Source of the DNA: Anadara kagoshimensis
Lineage: Eukaryota; Mollusca; Bivalvia; Arcoida; Arcidae
Assembly (NCBI GenBank): GCA_021292105.1
Contig: CM037861.1
Coordinates: 46,314,310-46,378,309, forward strand
Direction: 5' to 3'
Length of the DNA: 64,000 nucleotides
A program made the position numbers and the translations under genes. The notes beneath the pieces are model-generated. The model ran no database searches and was not told the origin of the DNA. It saw only the letters and a program-made list of their open reading frames with translations. Positions 35,163 through 46,849 of this stretch are shown piece after piece. Position 1 is the stretch's first letter, and each line of letters opens with the position of its first letter.

Positions 35163-35599
35163 TATATTCATAGTATATGGCAATGTGTATGTGAATTCCG
35201 ATTTTGATTTCTAATTTTGATCCACATGTCTATGTTTAGAGTTTAGGTATCATTCAACACATTAAAAAATGACAGTTTTTTCACAAACTATTTAAATCTG
35301 TTTTTCTTCTGTAAATTAAAAGTATTCATTTACTTGTACACAAAAGTTACGGTTTTGACTACTGGTAAGTTCCTCTATAAGTCGTGATATTTAACAGTCA
35401 TTTTGGTTACAAAGAAAGAAAATTTAAATTGTTATTTTATTATTTCATATCTTTTATAAGTCATTCAGTTAAGAAAACCTCTTCTGACTAAACGGATAAT
35501 TCTAATAAAACGAAAATAGTAAAGATTGGATTACAATAAATGGAAAAGCTTTAATTTCAGCTTGCTGGGAGAGTTACAAAATGCTTATTGCAGCAGTTT

Positions 35600-35850
35600 G
35601 TTCATCGGCAGTTGTCAACAAGTTTTGGTCATTTGCACTTGCAGTTGATGTCAACAAAATTTTTATCTTTGACAGTCACCCAAGTTCGGTTTGTGACAGT
35701 CGGCCTACCAGTCAACAAGGCTAGGCCTTCAGCACTTACCTAAGGTATTGTCAAATAGGTTCAGTCTTTGACAATTACGTAAGTTAATTGTATTGCCAAG
35801 GTTCGGTCTTTGAAAGTTCTCCAAGTTATTGAGTCAACCAGGCTTAGAAG
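35600..35850. repeat. degenerate ~45-55 bp tandem repeat
   Basis: Five or six units containing GTCAACAAG, TTCGGTCTTTGACAGT and CCAAGTTA. Non-coding. Confidence 0.6.
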
Positions 35851-36434
35851 TTAAGTAATTTATTATGGTCAAGGCCTCAACCATATTTATCCTCGGTCTT
35901 ACATAGGCTCTGACCCTATTCAATTGAACATCTTGCATATATCTTAATCCACCTTCCATGTACCTCTTCTTGACCAGCAAAATTAATATTGGACAAAAAC
36001 AACTTTTCATTAAAAACGTCAACAGGCAATGTATTTTCTGAGTTTTCCGCATGTCAAGTTTTTTTTCATTCAAAAACTGAAATAATTAATTTTACCCAGG
36101 ATCACAATAAGGAAATCAAAACACAAACTCAGGAAGAAGCCATCACTAATTCGTCGTATTGGACATATATTTTTATTTAAAAAAGTTATTAATTATAGCT
36201 AACAAATAAACAAAATTTACCATAGGACCATAGGACGTAAAAGATAAATGAATGCAACGACAACCTGGTACAATTGTACTTGGTAAATACAATATATGAA
36301 AAACATTATTTGGTTAAAAGTCATTGAATCATCATTTATTATCCCCTCGTCCCACCAAGTTAAGTGCATAAAGCAACAGAATCCACATTGGTACTTTATT
36401 CTTCCAACCAAGTTGTAAACATCAAAAACAATCA

Positions 36435-36522
36435 TACTAATCCATGTCTAAAGCACAATCCAGAAGCAAAGTAAAAAACTTTGAAATTGACAAACCAGGT
36501 TAAACACGCGAACTGCCACAAC
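36435..36522 (-). mobile_element. 3' tail of the RT retroelement family (reverse), cut by a MITE
   Basis: CCATGTCTAAAGCACAATCC, GAAGCAAAGTAAAAAACTTT and GGTTAAACACGCGAACT match the tail complement. It stops exactly where the MITE at 36523 begins, and the remaining tail is not recognised beyond it. Confidence 0.6.
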
Positions 36523-36678
36523 TGTTGGAAAGTTCGACTTTATTCTTGCATTTTTCATGTGCACTTACAGTGGTGGGCCTGTCCCATTATAATGACATTA
36601 TCCTATAAGCATTGCCATTTCTACTCCACAAATAGAGTGCACATGGAAAATACAAGATTAAAGTCGAACTTTCCAACA
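36523..36678. mobile_element. MITE with ~45-bp TIRs, 3-bp AAC duplication
   Basis: Starts TGTTGGAAAGTTCGACTTTA and ends TAAAGTCGAACTTTCCAACA. Further into the arms, CATGTGCACT is also mirrored. AAC flanks both sides (36520-36522, 36679-36681). A 3-bp duplication would suit PIF/Harbinger-like elements, but the usual TWA target is not present. Confidence 0.8.
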
Positions 36679-36876
36679 AACTCACAAAAATTGTCAAAAC
36701 TTGATACAAAATCTACTAACCTAATAGGAAAAAATATTTTTCTTTCATCCAAAAGTGAATTTAATTCTGTACATAGAGCAATTTTTGAAGTTTTAAACAA
36801 AACAAATATAACTATGTCAAAAATTATCCCTTCTGTACATGTCATAATTGGAATATTTATGATGATCACACCTGTA

Positions 36877-38502
36877 AACAAGAGGCCCAGGGGCCACATC
36901 GCTCACCTGAGCAACTTGCTAGGTAGAAGCCGAAATGAGTTCAGTATTGAAGTGAGTGCAGGGGAGGGAGGTTTTGTACAAACTGAAATCTATACTTCCT
37001 ACCGATGCTTTTCACTAAACAATTTGTAAGTATTTCTATGTACCGTAAAAGGTTGATGTTTCGACAAGCCTCGGCTTATTCCGTTACCTTTTTCTTACAG
37101 CATTTCAACCAATGAAATAATTTTAAAAAAAATTTTCATCATGCAATCTACCAATCTCAAAAGAGAGAAAATGCATAGGCCGAATACTGTAATCGGGAAA
37201 TGGCAAATAGAAATTATAGAATACAGCAGGATTTACATTAAAAATTAGCTTTTAAATACAAGTACAATTAATATATTTCTCATGAACAATATATTTAACT
37301 TTATATCAAAATACTTATATAAAAGAATACAGCATGGAAAATACACTATTATTTAACCATGATTTGAACAAACTTGAATCTACACTACCTGAGGATGCTT
37401 CCATTTTAATTTGAGCTTTCCTGGCCTAATAGTTTTTGAGGAGAAGATTTTTAAAGATTCTCTCTATATATTCCTGTGTAAAACTTGACCCCCCTCTTGT
37501 GGCCCCACCCTACCCCCAGGGACTATGATTTGAACAAACTTGAATATACACTACCTGAGGATGCTTCCATTTTAATTTGAGCTTTTCTGGCCTAATAGTT
37601 TTTGAGAAAAAGATTTTAAAAAATTTTCTTTATATATTCCTATGTAAAACTTGATCCCCCTCTTGTGACCCCTCCCTACCCCCGGGGACCATGATTTGAA
37701 CAAACTTGAATCTACACTACCTGAGGATGCTTCCATTTTAATTTGAGCTTTTCAGGCCTAATAGTTTTTGAGAAGAAGATTTTTAAAGATTTTCTCTATA
37801 TACTCCTATGTAAAACTTGATCCCCCTCTTGTGGCCCCTCCCTACCCCCGGGGACCATGATTTGAACAAACTTGAATCTACACTACCTGAGGATGCTTCC
37901 ATTTTAATTTGAGCTTTCCTGGCCTAATAGTTTTTGAGGAGAAGATTTTTAAAGATTCTCTCTATATATTCCTGTGTAAAACTTGACCCCCCTCTTGTGG
38001 CCCCACCCTACCCTCAGGGACTATGATTTGAACAAACTTGAATCTACACTACCTGAGGATGCTTCCATTTTAATTTGAGCTTTTCTGGCCTAATAGTTTT
38101 TGAGAAAAAGATTTTTAAAAATTTTCTTTATATATTCCTATGTAAAACTTGATCCCCCTCTTGTGACCCCTCCCTACCCCCGGGGACCATGATTTGAACA
38201 AACTTGAATCTACACTACCTCAGGATGCTTCCATTTTAATTTGAGCTTTTCAGGCCTAATAGTTTTTGAGAAGAAGATTTTTAAAGATTTTCTCTATATA
38301 CTCCTATGTAAAACTTGATCCCCCTCTTGTGGCCCCTCCCTACCCCCGGGGACCATGATTTGAACAAACTTGAATCTACACTTCCTAAGGATGCCTCCAC
38401 AAAAGTTTAAGCTTTACAGGCCGAATAGTTTTTGAGAAGAAGATTTTTGAAAAATACCAACAAAGTTTCAATAATTCTCAATTATCTCCCCTTTAAAGAG
38501 GG

Positions 38503-38541
<39 letters not shown>

Positions 38542-38589
38542 TAGTGGTGCTTTGTGCCAAATTTGGTTGAAATCTGCCCAGTGGTTCGT

Positions 38590-38628
<39 letters not shown>

Positions 38629-38657
38629 GACGACGACGACGACGACAGACAACGGAC

Positions 38658-38689
<32 letters not shown>

Positions 38690-38706
38690 TGGCTCAGGTG
38701 AGCTAA
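36877..38706 (-). mobile_element. hairpin-ended element, reverse, with internal tandem expansion
   Basis: The left end AAACAAGAGGCCCAGGGGCC is the complement of the family 3' end. The right end, TTGAGCCTTTGGCTCAGGTG then AGCT, is the complement of the 5' hairpin. Next to the hairpin is a (GAC)n run at 38621-38645, then GACAACGGACAAATTGTGAT. Between 37357 and 38352 lie six units of about 166 bp plus a diverged seventh. No protein is encoded. The 182-codon frame at 36481-37029 crosses several unrelated repeats. Confidence 0.85.
37357..38460. repeat. 166-bp repeat with three-unit higher-order structure
   Basis: Units start (CCATGATTTGAACAAACTTG or CTATG...) at 37357, 37523, 37689, 37855, 38021, 38187 and 38352. 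By diagnostic variants (CTTGACCCCCCTC / GAGAAAAAG with CTTGTGACCCC / TACTCCTATG) the order is A-B-C-A-B-C-D, with units one and four, two and five, and three and six nearly identical. This implies duplication of a block of about 498 bp. Confidence 0.85.
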
Positions 38707-38709
38707 AAA

Positions 38710-39282
38710 GGAAAAAATGACCTACCTGACCCTAAATACCCTGTACTGATGTAACTTTTAATGAGGCCCAATTGGCGTATAAACTTGATCAAATTTCAAA
38801 ACATTTCCCAAAATTTCTGTATGTATAGGAAATCTGAATTATGATATTTTCATTTAAAAACATAATCTGTTAGGTCAGTGCATTTTATATTTATTTTCTT
38901 GATAATTTTATGTAAACATTTTCAATTGAAAGAAATAAATAATAAAAACCATGTGCACTCAATTTATGGAAATACAGTAGTCTATGTTTTCAATCATAGT
39001 GCTTGTTTCAATGATGCATTTCACAATATTGATAAGAACAGTGGAAGTATGGCCAATTCAACCAGGGCGATTGGTTTATTTTAAAATAATCTTTTGCAGT
39101 GTTTTAACAAATATTCATATTTTCCAAAATATTAACTGCACTAAATATTACCTAAATGCGTTATGTTTTCAGTAGTTCGTAATTTTGTCAATTTTTGTCC
39201 ATTGTTAATTTTTAATCTTTCAATACACGAATCATGTTAAATTTTACAATTTCAGCATTATATTAAAGAATTAATCAACAAT
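38710..39282. other. intergenic, no gene recognised
   Basis: Two short overlapping frames (38878-39084, 38984-39175) have no family or splice support. Confidence 0.4.
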
Positions 39283-39283
39283 T

Positions 39284-39843
39284 ACCCGTGGTATATCGTC
39301 GTATAAATACACCGACCGGAGTTCACATGCGGAGGAATATATCACGAGGTGACTTTGCAACCGAGTGATATATTAGCCGCATGTTAACGACGGACCGTGT
39401 ATTATACGACGATATACCACGGGCGTGGTAATGGTTGATCATTTAAATTCTAACATGACTTAGATTAGAAAAGGATTGAAATAAATGTTGCGAACTCTTT
39501 CTTCGGAAGTACATTTAACTATCTATTTGCAAAAAGTCCCATTCAAACAATTCGGCTGCTGAGATTACCTCCATTGAAATAAATAATTTTATGGATGAAA
39601 ATAACGTCATGCTATGTGTCGCGAACAATGGTTGTGATGTAACTTTCATAATCTCAACATCCGCATTGTTTCTATGGATCTTTTTGCAAATAGATAGTAA
39701 AATGTACTTCCGGAGAAAGAGTTTCCAATGTTTATTTCATTCCTTTTTATCTAAGTCAATGATCAACATTTAAGCCACCTCGTGATATATTCTTCCGCAT
39801 CTTAACTCCGACCCGTGTATTATTCGACGATATACCACGGGTA
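39284..39843. mobile_element. nested foldback element (ACCCGTGGTATATCGTCG ends)
   Basis: The outer ends, ACCCGTGGTATATCGTCGTA and GACGATATACCACGGGT, are inverted repeats. A third copy of the end (ACGACGATATACCACGGG) at about 39403-39422 makes the first ~140 bp a hairpin of its own. The interior 39430-39772 is also palindromic: GGTTGATCATT...GTTGCGAACTCTTTCTTCGG on the left is mirrored by CCGGAGAAAGAGTTTCCAAT...AATGATCAAC on the right. No transposase. Confidence 0.8.
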
Positions 39844-40274
39844 AATGTTGATAAAAAACTTCAGGGGTAGCCCATTAATATTTATGTTTCCAAGGTATTA
39901 GGGTCTTAGCACCACATTTGTATAGGTGGTATTTACATTTAATAATTGTTCATGACATCTTTATACTATTTTTAAATCGGCGATAATGCTTATGCTAATT
40001 ACAAAAACAATGAACTAATTGTACCATTTAGTGTTACGCTTTCACAAAAAAATAAACTATTTTTGTATTCACGATCAACAATGTTCTACTCTAACTAATT
40101 TACTATGATACCTTTATAAGTAAATAATTTATTTTTGTACTCACAATCACCTAAATTACAACAATGTGCTAATATTACTATTTATTGTTCAAGAATGTGT
40201 GATGTAAGTGTTTGAAAACAAAACCTATTTCACCGTAGGTATCATATATCTTACAAAACTTGTGTGACAAAAAA

Positions 40275-40800
40275 GTGTAAGGTCATGAAGTGTACGGTGA
40301 TTGTCGATGGCATGGTTTACGTTAGTTGTCAATGGCGTGGTTTACGGTGGATGTCAATGGCATGGTCTACATTGATTGGCAATGACGTTGTTTACGTTGG
40401 TTGTCAATGACATAGTTGGCGTGGTTTACGGTGGATGTCAATGGCATGGTCTACATTGATTGGCAGGGGTGTTGTTAGCGTTGGTTGCCAAAGGTCGTGT
40501 AGCGTACGGTGATTGTCAAGGGCGTGGTTTACGTTGGCTGTCAAGGGGGTGGTTTACATTGGTTGCCAATTGCATGGTTTACGTTGGTTTTCAATGACAT
40601 GGTCTATGTTGGTTGTCAAGGGTGTTGCAAACGATGGTTGCCAATTGCGTGGTTTTCAAGAATGTGGTTTACGTCGGTTGTCAAGGGCGTGGTTAACGTT
40701 GGTTGCTAAAAGCGTAATTTACGTTGGTTTCCAAGAATGGTGTTTACGTTTGGTTCCAAAGGTTTGGTTTACGTTGGTTTCCATGTGAGCGGTTTACTTT
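40275..40800. repeat. 25-bp minisatellite, about 20 copies
   Basis: The unit is TGGTTTACGTTGGTTGTCAA plus GGGCG, with CATGG/CGTGG and TGTCAA/TGCCAA variants. Period is 25 bp with some 15-30 bp exceptions. Two overlapping open frames at 40509-40788 read through it and are not genes. Confidence 0.85.
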
Positions 40801-40974
40801 GCTCTCCCTTCCATTAGCTCCTCGTCAAAACGTAAAATATGTTGTACCTATAAAAAGTTGGTGCTTTTATGTGTTTAGAACCTGCTGATTGAGCTATAGC
40901 TAACAGTTGTGTTCAATTTGATTCATGTAAATGTATCATGTCCATTTGCAGTTGTTTCAAACACAAACATGCCG

Positions 40975-41110
40975 ATCCATGTCCAAACCACATTCCCAAA
41001 ATCAAAATAAAACTTTGAAAGTGGTTAATTAAGTTAAACACGGACACTTCCACCAATGAAGCGAGGTCTGATGTTCCGGAAAGGTAAGCAACTTCTGTTT
41101 AGCTAGATAC
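40975..41110 (-). mobile_element. 3' tail of the RT retroelement family (reverse)
   Basis: CCGATCCATGTCCAAACCAC, AAACTTTGAAAGTGG, TTAAACACGGACACTTCCAC and TGTTCCGGAAAGGTAAGCA, then GTTTAGCTAG. Confidence 0.7.
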
Positions 41111-41462
41111 ACTCGCCAATTCTGAAATAAAATTGAGAATGAAAGGAACATGGAACTATGGGTGTCAAATATACCTAGGATAATTTTGGATACAGAAACT
41201 TCATGTTTATCAAAAAATATCGTTAGACCCTTGATAAGTCCATGTTTGCAATATACAAAATATATTTCAAATTGCCAAAATTCCACGTTGATTTCGTATA
41301 CCTATAAACAGTTTTATACAGAAAGCATTTAAAACAGGTAGCTCTTGTTTCCATTTCAAATCAATATGTTTAGAAACTGCTTTTTGAACTAACAGTTGTG
41401 TTCAAATGGATTCATGTAGATCCATTATGTTCATTTTAAGTAATTTTAAACACAAATATACC

Positions 41463-41580
41463 GGTCCATGTCCAAATCACAACCCCAAAAGGAAAGTTAA
41501 AATTTTGAACACTGGCAGATAAAGTCAAACACATGAACTTACGCCAGGGAAGTGAGACAATGTGTTCTAGAAGCATATCT
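41463..41580 (-). mobile_element. 3' tail of the RT retroelement family (reverse)
   Basis: GGTCCATGTCCAAATCACAA, CAAACACATGAACTTACGCC, GGGAAGTGAGAC and GTGTTCTAGAAGCA. It is about 370 bp from the preceding copy and in the same orientation, and AACAGTTGTGTTCAA occurs ahead of each, so the two may derive from one local duplication. Confidence 0.65.
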
Positions 41581-42063
41581 TCATTTGGGAATTTGGACCT
41601 ATTGGACGTGAAATATATACAAGGTAATTTAAATGCAGAGCAATATTGTGTTTATGGCCTCAAAATTATCTGAGGGCTTTGATAGACCTTGGTTTTCAAT
41701 AACCACGAGCCAACAATTTATTTGTTAGCAGGTTGGATCGTTGTAAATACTTGTGAGGTGGAAATGGTGATATATAATAGATAATTTTTAATTAGGTTTT
41801 TACACAATTTTTAATACACGTGCAATTTAATAAAAACTTGCAGAACATTACTTTTACATCATAACGGTTTGTTTTTACATAGGTTGATGATCTAATATTT
41901 AAATATAATGACAATTTCCCTGAGAATATCCTGCATATTTGCTGTGTAATTAACCACATGCTTTCATTGAAAAATTGTTAAAATATTTTAGAATGGCCTT
42001 ATTGCACTTTAACAAGTATGATGGTGTCCCAAATGGATGTTTGTTTCAATTAACTGGTTCGAC

Positions 42064-42360
42064 TAGACAAAAAAATGTTTGATTGAATGAGGTTTTACGT
42101 CCAGTCAAGAATGCTTCACTTATATCGAGATGTTACCAGTTATGGATGAAGTGGCACAAAAAATTCAACCTTTGCAGTGCGCTCAGGGTAATGTGCAGGG
42201 ATGGATCTTTAACATACTATGCCTGCGGTGGCACGGAGCATCGATTTTTAACGTCTCTTCCGAGAACCCTGAAACTTTCATGACAGTCACTACCTACTTT
42301 CAAGTCTTGGTCAGACACCGACCTCTCACATACGGGACTACCACTCTGACAAGACAATAA
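42064..42360 (-). mobile_element. SINE-like element (reverse)
   Basis: The reverse complement of the 19330-19600 family: GAGGTTTTACGTCCAGTCAA (tail end), ATATCGAGATGTTACCAGTT, CTTTGCAGTGCGCTCAGGGT and GTCTCTTCCGAGAACC. AGACAA occurs at both edges (42064, 42351) and may be part of a target duplication. The tail is the same as in the SINE at 11803. The open frames over it are non-coding. Confidence 0.7.
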
Positions 42361-42364
42361 AAGA

Positions 42365-43355
42365 ATGCTGAAAAACAAATGTAATAATAATCAAGGGAAC
42401 CAAGAACACGACACAGCAAAGTAAAATTTACTTAAAATATATGATTGTAAATTTGACTTTAAGGTATATACTTATTGCTTTAGAGTGTGTGAGCCCATAT
42501 CTCATGGGCATACAAGTCATATTTCGTTCACCATTCAAACCATGCGATACGTAAAGCTGCACTGTCCGAACTGTAAGACGACCAGTCTCAACACTGATGG
42601 TCGTTGAAGAGAAAGTGTTTATCATATTGGCTTGTAGTCAGTATAATTCAGTTTTAAACAACAGCATTTTTGGCTATTTAAAAAAACCTCCATAGCTCTG
42701 ATTGAACTTCCTTAATGCTTATACTGAAAGCCAATTATCCGAAAATTCTAGCACATGACTACAATATGTGATCATGTGACATAACGGCATTGTATGGTTA
42801 TTGGGCGTAAATTGTTTCTTCAAATTCATTCAAGTTTTCCTTTTTGATGTCAAGGTGTTATTTTTAAAACTGGTTTTGTAAAGCACTCTGCAAGGAAAGA
42901 GCTATGTTTAAACTATAATTATTGTTAACAAAGAAGTATAATGACGTGAAAATTACCGTCACATTTCAAAACAGGATAAAAAGAGTATTTTACCGACTTA
43001 ATGATAGTAATAATATCAACCAAACAATACACAGATGAGCAAATAAATAAACTATATTAAAATTTTGAAGTCTATTATCTGTGTGTTGAAGATTTATTGT
43101 TTGTTTTCAATATTTTCTCCCGTTAAATATATTTTATTGAATAGAAATGTACTAAAATTAACAACGATCTGCAGGTGTGTTTAGTCGATTATTTATTTAT
43201 ACTTATTTATATTCAATATAAGGTCAATATCATTTTCCTCTTTTTATTGATATAATTTTGAACTTTATCAAAACCTTATAATTTTCTCCTGAGAATAATT
43301 TACTATTTAATAGATCTATATAAAGACGTTTTCCTCTGATATTGCCTTTTTTCTG
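42365..43355. other. intergenic, no gene recognised
   Basis: AT-rich, no element ends found. A short frame at 42428-42625 on the minus strand has no support. Confidence 0.4.
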
Positions 43356-43359
43356 AAAG

Positions 43360-43557
43360 CTAACAGAGGTCATTCAAAAAAGTACACTCATGCTCTCTGC
43401 AAATTGAGCTCTTCTTTTTTGTATCAAACAAATAAGTTCTTACTTTCTCATTATGTTTTACAAAAAGCGTACTATCTCCGGATTCTGTCTTGTGCCATCC
43501 CATTCTGTCACTGAATGTTTGCATTTCGTTGTATGCAATTAGACTTGCAACGTACAC
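43360..43557 (-). other. possible coding fragment of unknown origin
   Basis: The minus-strand frame contains FSDRMGWHKTESGDSTLFVK and HNEKVRTYLFDTKKKS. Its composition looks more protein-like than neighbouring random frames. I do not recognise it and see no clear splice sites. It ends just upstream of the RT relic and could be part of another mobile element or chance. Confidence 0.2.
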
Positions 43558-43594
43558 TAACGGATTTAAATATTTTTCCTTGTTCTTTCTTTTT

Positions 43595-43988
43595 TATAAC
43601 AATCTATAGCGAGTTTGAAATAAAAGATACGACTGATTCCCCAATTTCTGCTTCATATTTAGACTTATACATCAATTACGACGTCCACGAAAGGCTATAT
43701 TTGAAACTATGCGAAAAACCTGATGATTTCGATTTTTCTATTGTTAACTGCAGTAATACACCTGCTTCTCTTGCTTATGATGTGTTTGTTTCCCAATTAA
43801 TACGCTAATTCCCACTATGGGATCTTTATACATAGGAGCAAGCTGCTTGCATATAAATTGTTTTGACCCAAGGATATTGCAAGCCTATGATTATCAGGGC
43901 TCTCAAAACGTTTTATGGTCATAATCACAGTATCGTTGGTAAGTTTGATGACTCTGTATCCAGTATTGCCCTGGATATATTTGACGTC
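43595..43988 (+). pseudogene. retroelement reverse-transcriptase relic, 5' part of split copy
   Basis: The frame reads EFEIKDTTDSPISASYLDLY, CEKPDDFDFSIVNC and SLAYDVFVSQLIR, ending at a stop at 43806-43808. Past two further stops it resumes in another frame: IVLTQGYCKPMIIRALKTFY, GHNHSIVGKFDDSVSS, ALDIF. This is the C-terminal section of an RT-like protein I recognise from many invertebrate genomes (the KDTTDS..SASYLDL and Y.VY.SQLIRY blocks). It is 5'-truncated and inactivated. It is cut at GACGTC (43983-43988) by the 3.2 kb insertion and resumes at 47201. Confidence 0.8.
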
Positions 43989-44439
43989 TGTAGCAACCCA
44001 CTTTGAAAAAATTACGCACTTTGAAAATTTTTTTCAAATCGCGTTAAATTCGGGACAAGCTCAACGCACTTTGAAAAAAATTTTCAAAGTGCGTTAAAAA
44101 ATGGTTCAGCTCAACGCACTTTGAAAAATACTTCAAAGTGCGTTAATGAGGTACATATAAAATTCGACCCACTTTGAAAAAATTACGCACTTTGATTATT
44201 TTTTTTCAAACTGCGTTAAATGCGGGACAAGTTTAACGCGAATTGAAAAAAAAAAAATCAAACTGCATTAATGAGGTACATTTAAATTTTTTTTTCACTT
44301 TGTTCAACGCATATATATATATTCATTTGTGATTGAACGATCTACAGCAGCCAACACAATTTTAACCAGCATAACTAATAGCAAGTTTAGCGTTTGTATG
44401 TCGCAGAATGTAAAAACCAGTTTTAAAATGTGTTCCGCA

Positions 44440-44930
44440 GCCTAGGGTGTCGGGGTGAGAAGGAGGGGGTTACAAGGAGGGACATTTTTGGAGAACACAT
44501 ATCTTTGCGATATGTAGTACCTATACCGTATATATCCTGACCGTAAACCATGTATATTTACAATGAAACCACTGGGCCAATTTGAACCAAATTTGGTGTG
44601 GAAGGCCCATGGTTTGTAAAGATTGAAAGTTGTGTTTGGCGTTCCCGCGCCATATCCAAGATATATAGCCGCCGTTACTATAAACGCATAATCGGCCGTT
44701 TTAGTCTTATTTGTTGTCTGATTTAGTTCAAATTTGAAACATGGAATATAAGTTTGGCCATTGAACACATAAATCCACACAAACAATACCAATGTGTATT
44801 CCTTTCTCGTGAAACTAAATAACATGCAAATATGTGTAAGAAATGAAGCGCAGACCTGGAAGTGAGATCAGATGCTCCGGAAGTAGTATCTCCTGCTCCA
44901 CCACGCATTCATTATGGCAGTAGTTTATGT
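44440..44930 (-). mobile_element. repeat fragments inside the 3.2 kb element
   Basis: 44560-44760 shares AATATGGCTGCCGTTACTATAAA-like sequence (here ATAGCCGCCGTTACTATAAA) and TTTGAACCAAATTTGGTG with the hairpin-ended family. 44850-44905 is a reverse copy of the RT element tail (ACCTGGAAGTGAGATCAGAT, GCTCCGGAAGTAG). The 127-codon minus frame at 44442-44825 is a by-product. Confidence 0.55.
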
Positions 44931-45689
44931 TCAAGAGAGGAAACACAACTATTTAATTGGTGTTAAAGATTCTAAAAATTGTGGAACTGGACAATGCCAG
45001 TAACCAAAAGCTTTTGGCAGATTCAAGTAGGATATTTATTATTATACTCCACGCAAGTCAAGTAACAGGAGGTATGATGCTGTTTTCCAGTCCCTCCGTC
45101 CGTCCATCAGTCCGTCATAAGTTTTCCGCATTTTTCCTAAACGCTTGGAGATAAATATATTAGGGCGATTTATTTAATGCGAGTCAACCATAACGAGTTG
45201 CAGATCAAGTTAACATTTTGTTCCAAACCGCATAGTTTTACGAATCCGAACCTTTGTATTTAAAAATTTGATTCAAATAACAGTTTACCGCAGTTTTTTT
45301 TCGAAACGCTTCAGTGTAGATATTACACTAATATTTGGTACAATGAGTTACAGAACGAGTTTTCATTTCGTCCCGCTCTGTTGCTTTTAGGGAAATTTGG
45401 GAAGTCTGCAAGAACAGTTTTTCGAACTTCTTTCCAAAATACTTTCAGGTATTGAACTGATTTTTTGCAAGTTGGTCTAGTACTCTACCACTATGTGTTA
45501 CAGGTCTAGTTCACGTTTCACTCTGCTCCGCTGAAATTTACGTGTTTACGGTTATGGCAGCATTTGACTTAGTCCAATGTGAGAGCGCTAGGTATGTGAG
45601 GTTGCTTACAAAGATTTTTTTAATTTTTTATTTTTTTTTAAAAACATAACGACTGTAGGCGAAGGTGAAGAAATTTTGCCAGAAATTTT

Positions 45690-45936
45690 GCCTTTGCGTT
45701 GCGCTGCGCTGATGGCATTCTATAGCAGGGTTCTTAATTGTGCCAAGCCTATTGTTACCTCGTTTATTTTAAGTTCCCATCCGAAAGAACCGTGACTTTA
45801 TTTTCGTAATACCTAGTGTTTGGCGAAAGAGTAGTCATTACACACTTTTAATTCTTGGGTCAGTCCCGGCCGGGGATCCAACCCACAACCTCCCACTTAC
45901 GGACTGAGCACTCTACCAACTGAGCTACCGCAGTGG
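45690..45936 (-). mobile_element. tRNA-derived SINE inside the 3.2 kb element
   Basis: On the minus strand: CCACTGCGGTAGCTCAGTTG, then GTAGAGTGCTCAG, GTGGGTTGGATCCCC, CTCTTTCGCCAAACACTAGG, CACGGTTCTTTCGGATGGGA and TTAAGAACCCTGCTATAGAA. It is the same family as 63779-64000. The tRNA-like head is followed by about 150 bp of unrelated body, and the B box is worn (GGTTGGATC), so this is not a tRNA gene. Confidence 0.8.
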
Positions 45937-46799
45937 TTTAAAGTCAATGTGCTGCATTTTATAAAATTTGTTATTGTCTTCAATCTGTGATATGGAACCT
46001 CTGTGATCATATATGATATATACATATATATACCCTAGCTATTTAGTGGTCTAAAGGCGTTTCTCATAGCATATATACGTACCCAATCCGCTAGAAACAG
46101 ATCATACTGTAATTAGTTTTTTAAGGTTATCCCTTTTTGTCTGCAGTTTATTATACAAAAGTGTTCAAAACGACTCAAGACAGTTTTATCATGTTCTAAT
46201 TTTTTAGCTTGTTAATAGAATTAACTTGCATAGCTATAGGTGTCTAGTTGCCTATTGTCGAAATGCACTTATCGGTTTCTATTGAAGATTGTAATTTGAC
46301 CGACCAGATGAACAAAAAAAGATAATATATTTGGTATTTTCCAATTTTTTAGTTGCGGTTCCCATTCTTTAGACAGAATATTTTATTTTGTCATTGTCTA
46401 GTTATATACGCATCCACCCACCCACCACATATACGCGGGTTCATCTGATCACTCTTTATGTTTGCACTACAGACTGTCCATTTTGATTTGTACAAAGATT
46501 ATACGTTTTTAAGACTTTTGATAAACAAACAAACCATTATGTCGATCCAACGTCATGTTTTACTTTCGAGAGTATGAATCAAGACTTCCCCAGTGCGAAG
46601 TGACAGAAAGTTTTATCCATGGAGTGCTCTTTATCGTGTAACACCTGCTTCGACATGGGGCATCGGTTGTAGGGTCTTATCCAAATTACCCCAATGGCTT
46701 TCATTTCACAATATCATTCGGGGGTGACCAAATAACAAATCAAAAAATTATATCTTCAGGCAGGTCGACAAGTTGGCAATTCGTTTTCTTTTAATAAAA

Positions 46800-46818
46800 T
46801 CTCTCTCTCTCTCTCTTC

Positions 46819-46848
<30 letters not shown>
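46800..46848. repeat. (CT)n(GT)n compound microsatellite
   Basis: A CT run of about 18 bp followed by a GT run of about 25 bp, inside the 3.2 kb element. It produces spurious open frames on both strands. Confidence 0.95.

Positions 46849-46849
<1 letters not shown>

Noticed and set aside
36481-37029. 182-codon open frame
   Set aside because: It crosses a retroelement tail, a MITE, unique sequence and the end of another element, so it is a chance frame over several repeats.
40509-40788. Overlapping VGCQG-rich frames
   Set aside because: Both read the 25-bp minisatellite in different phases.
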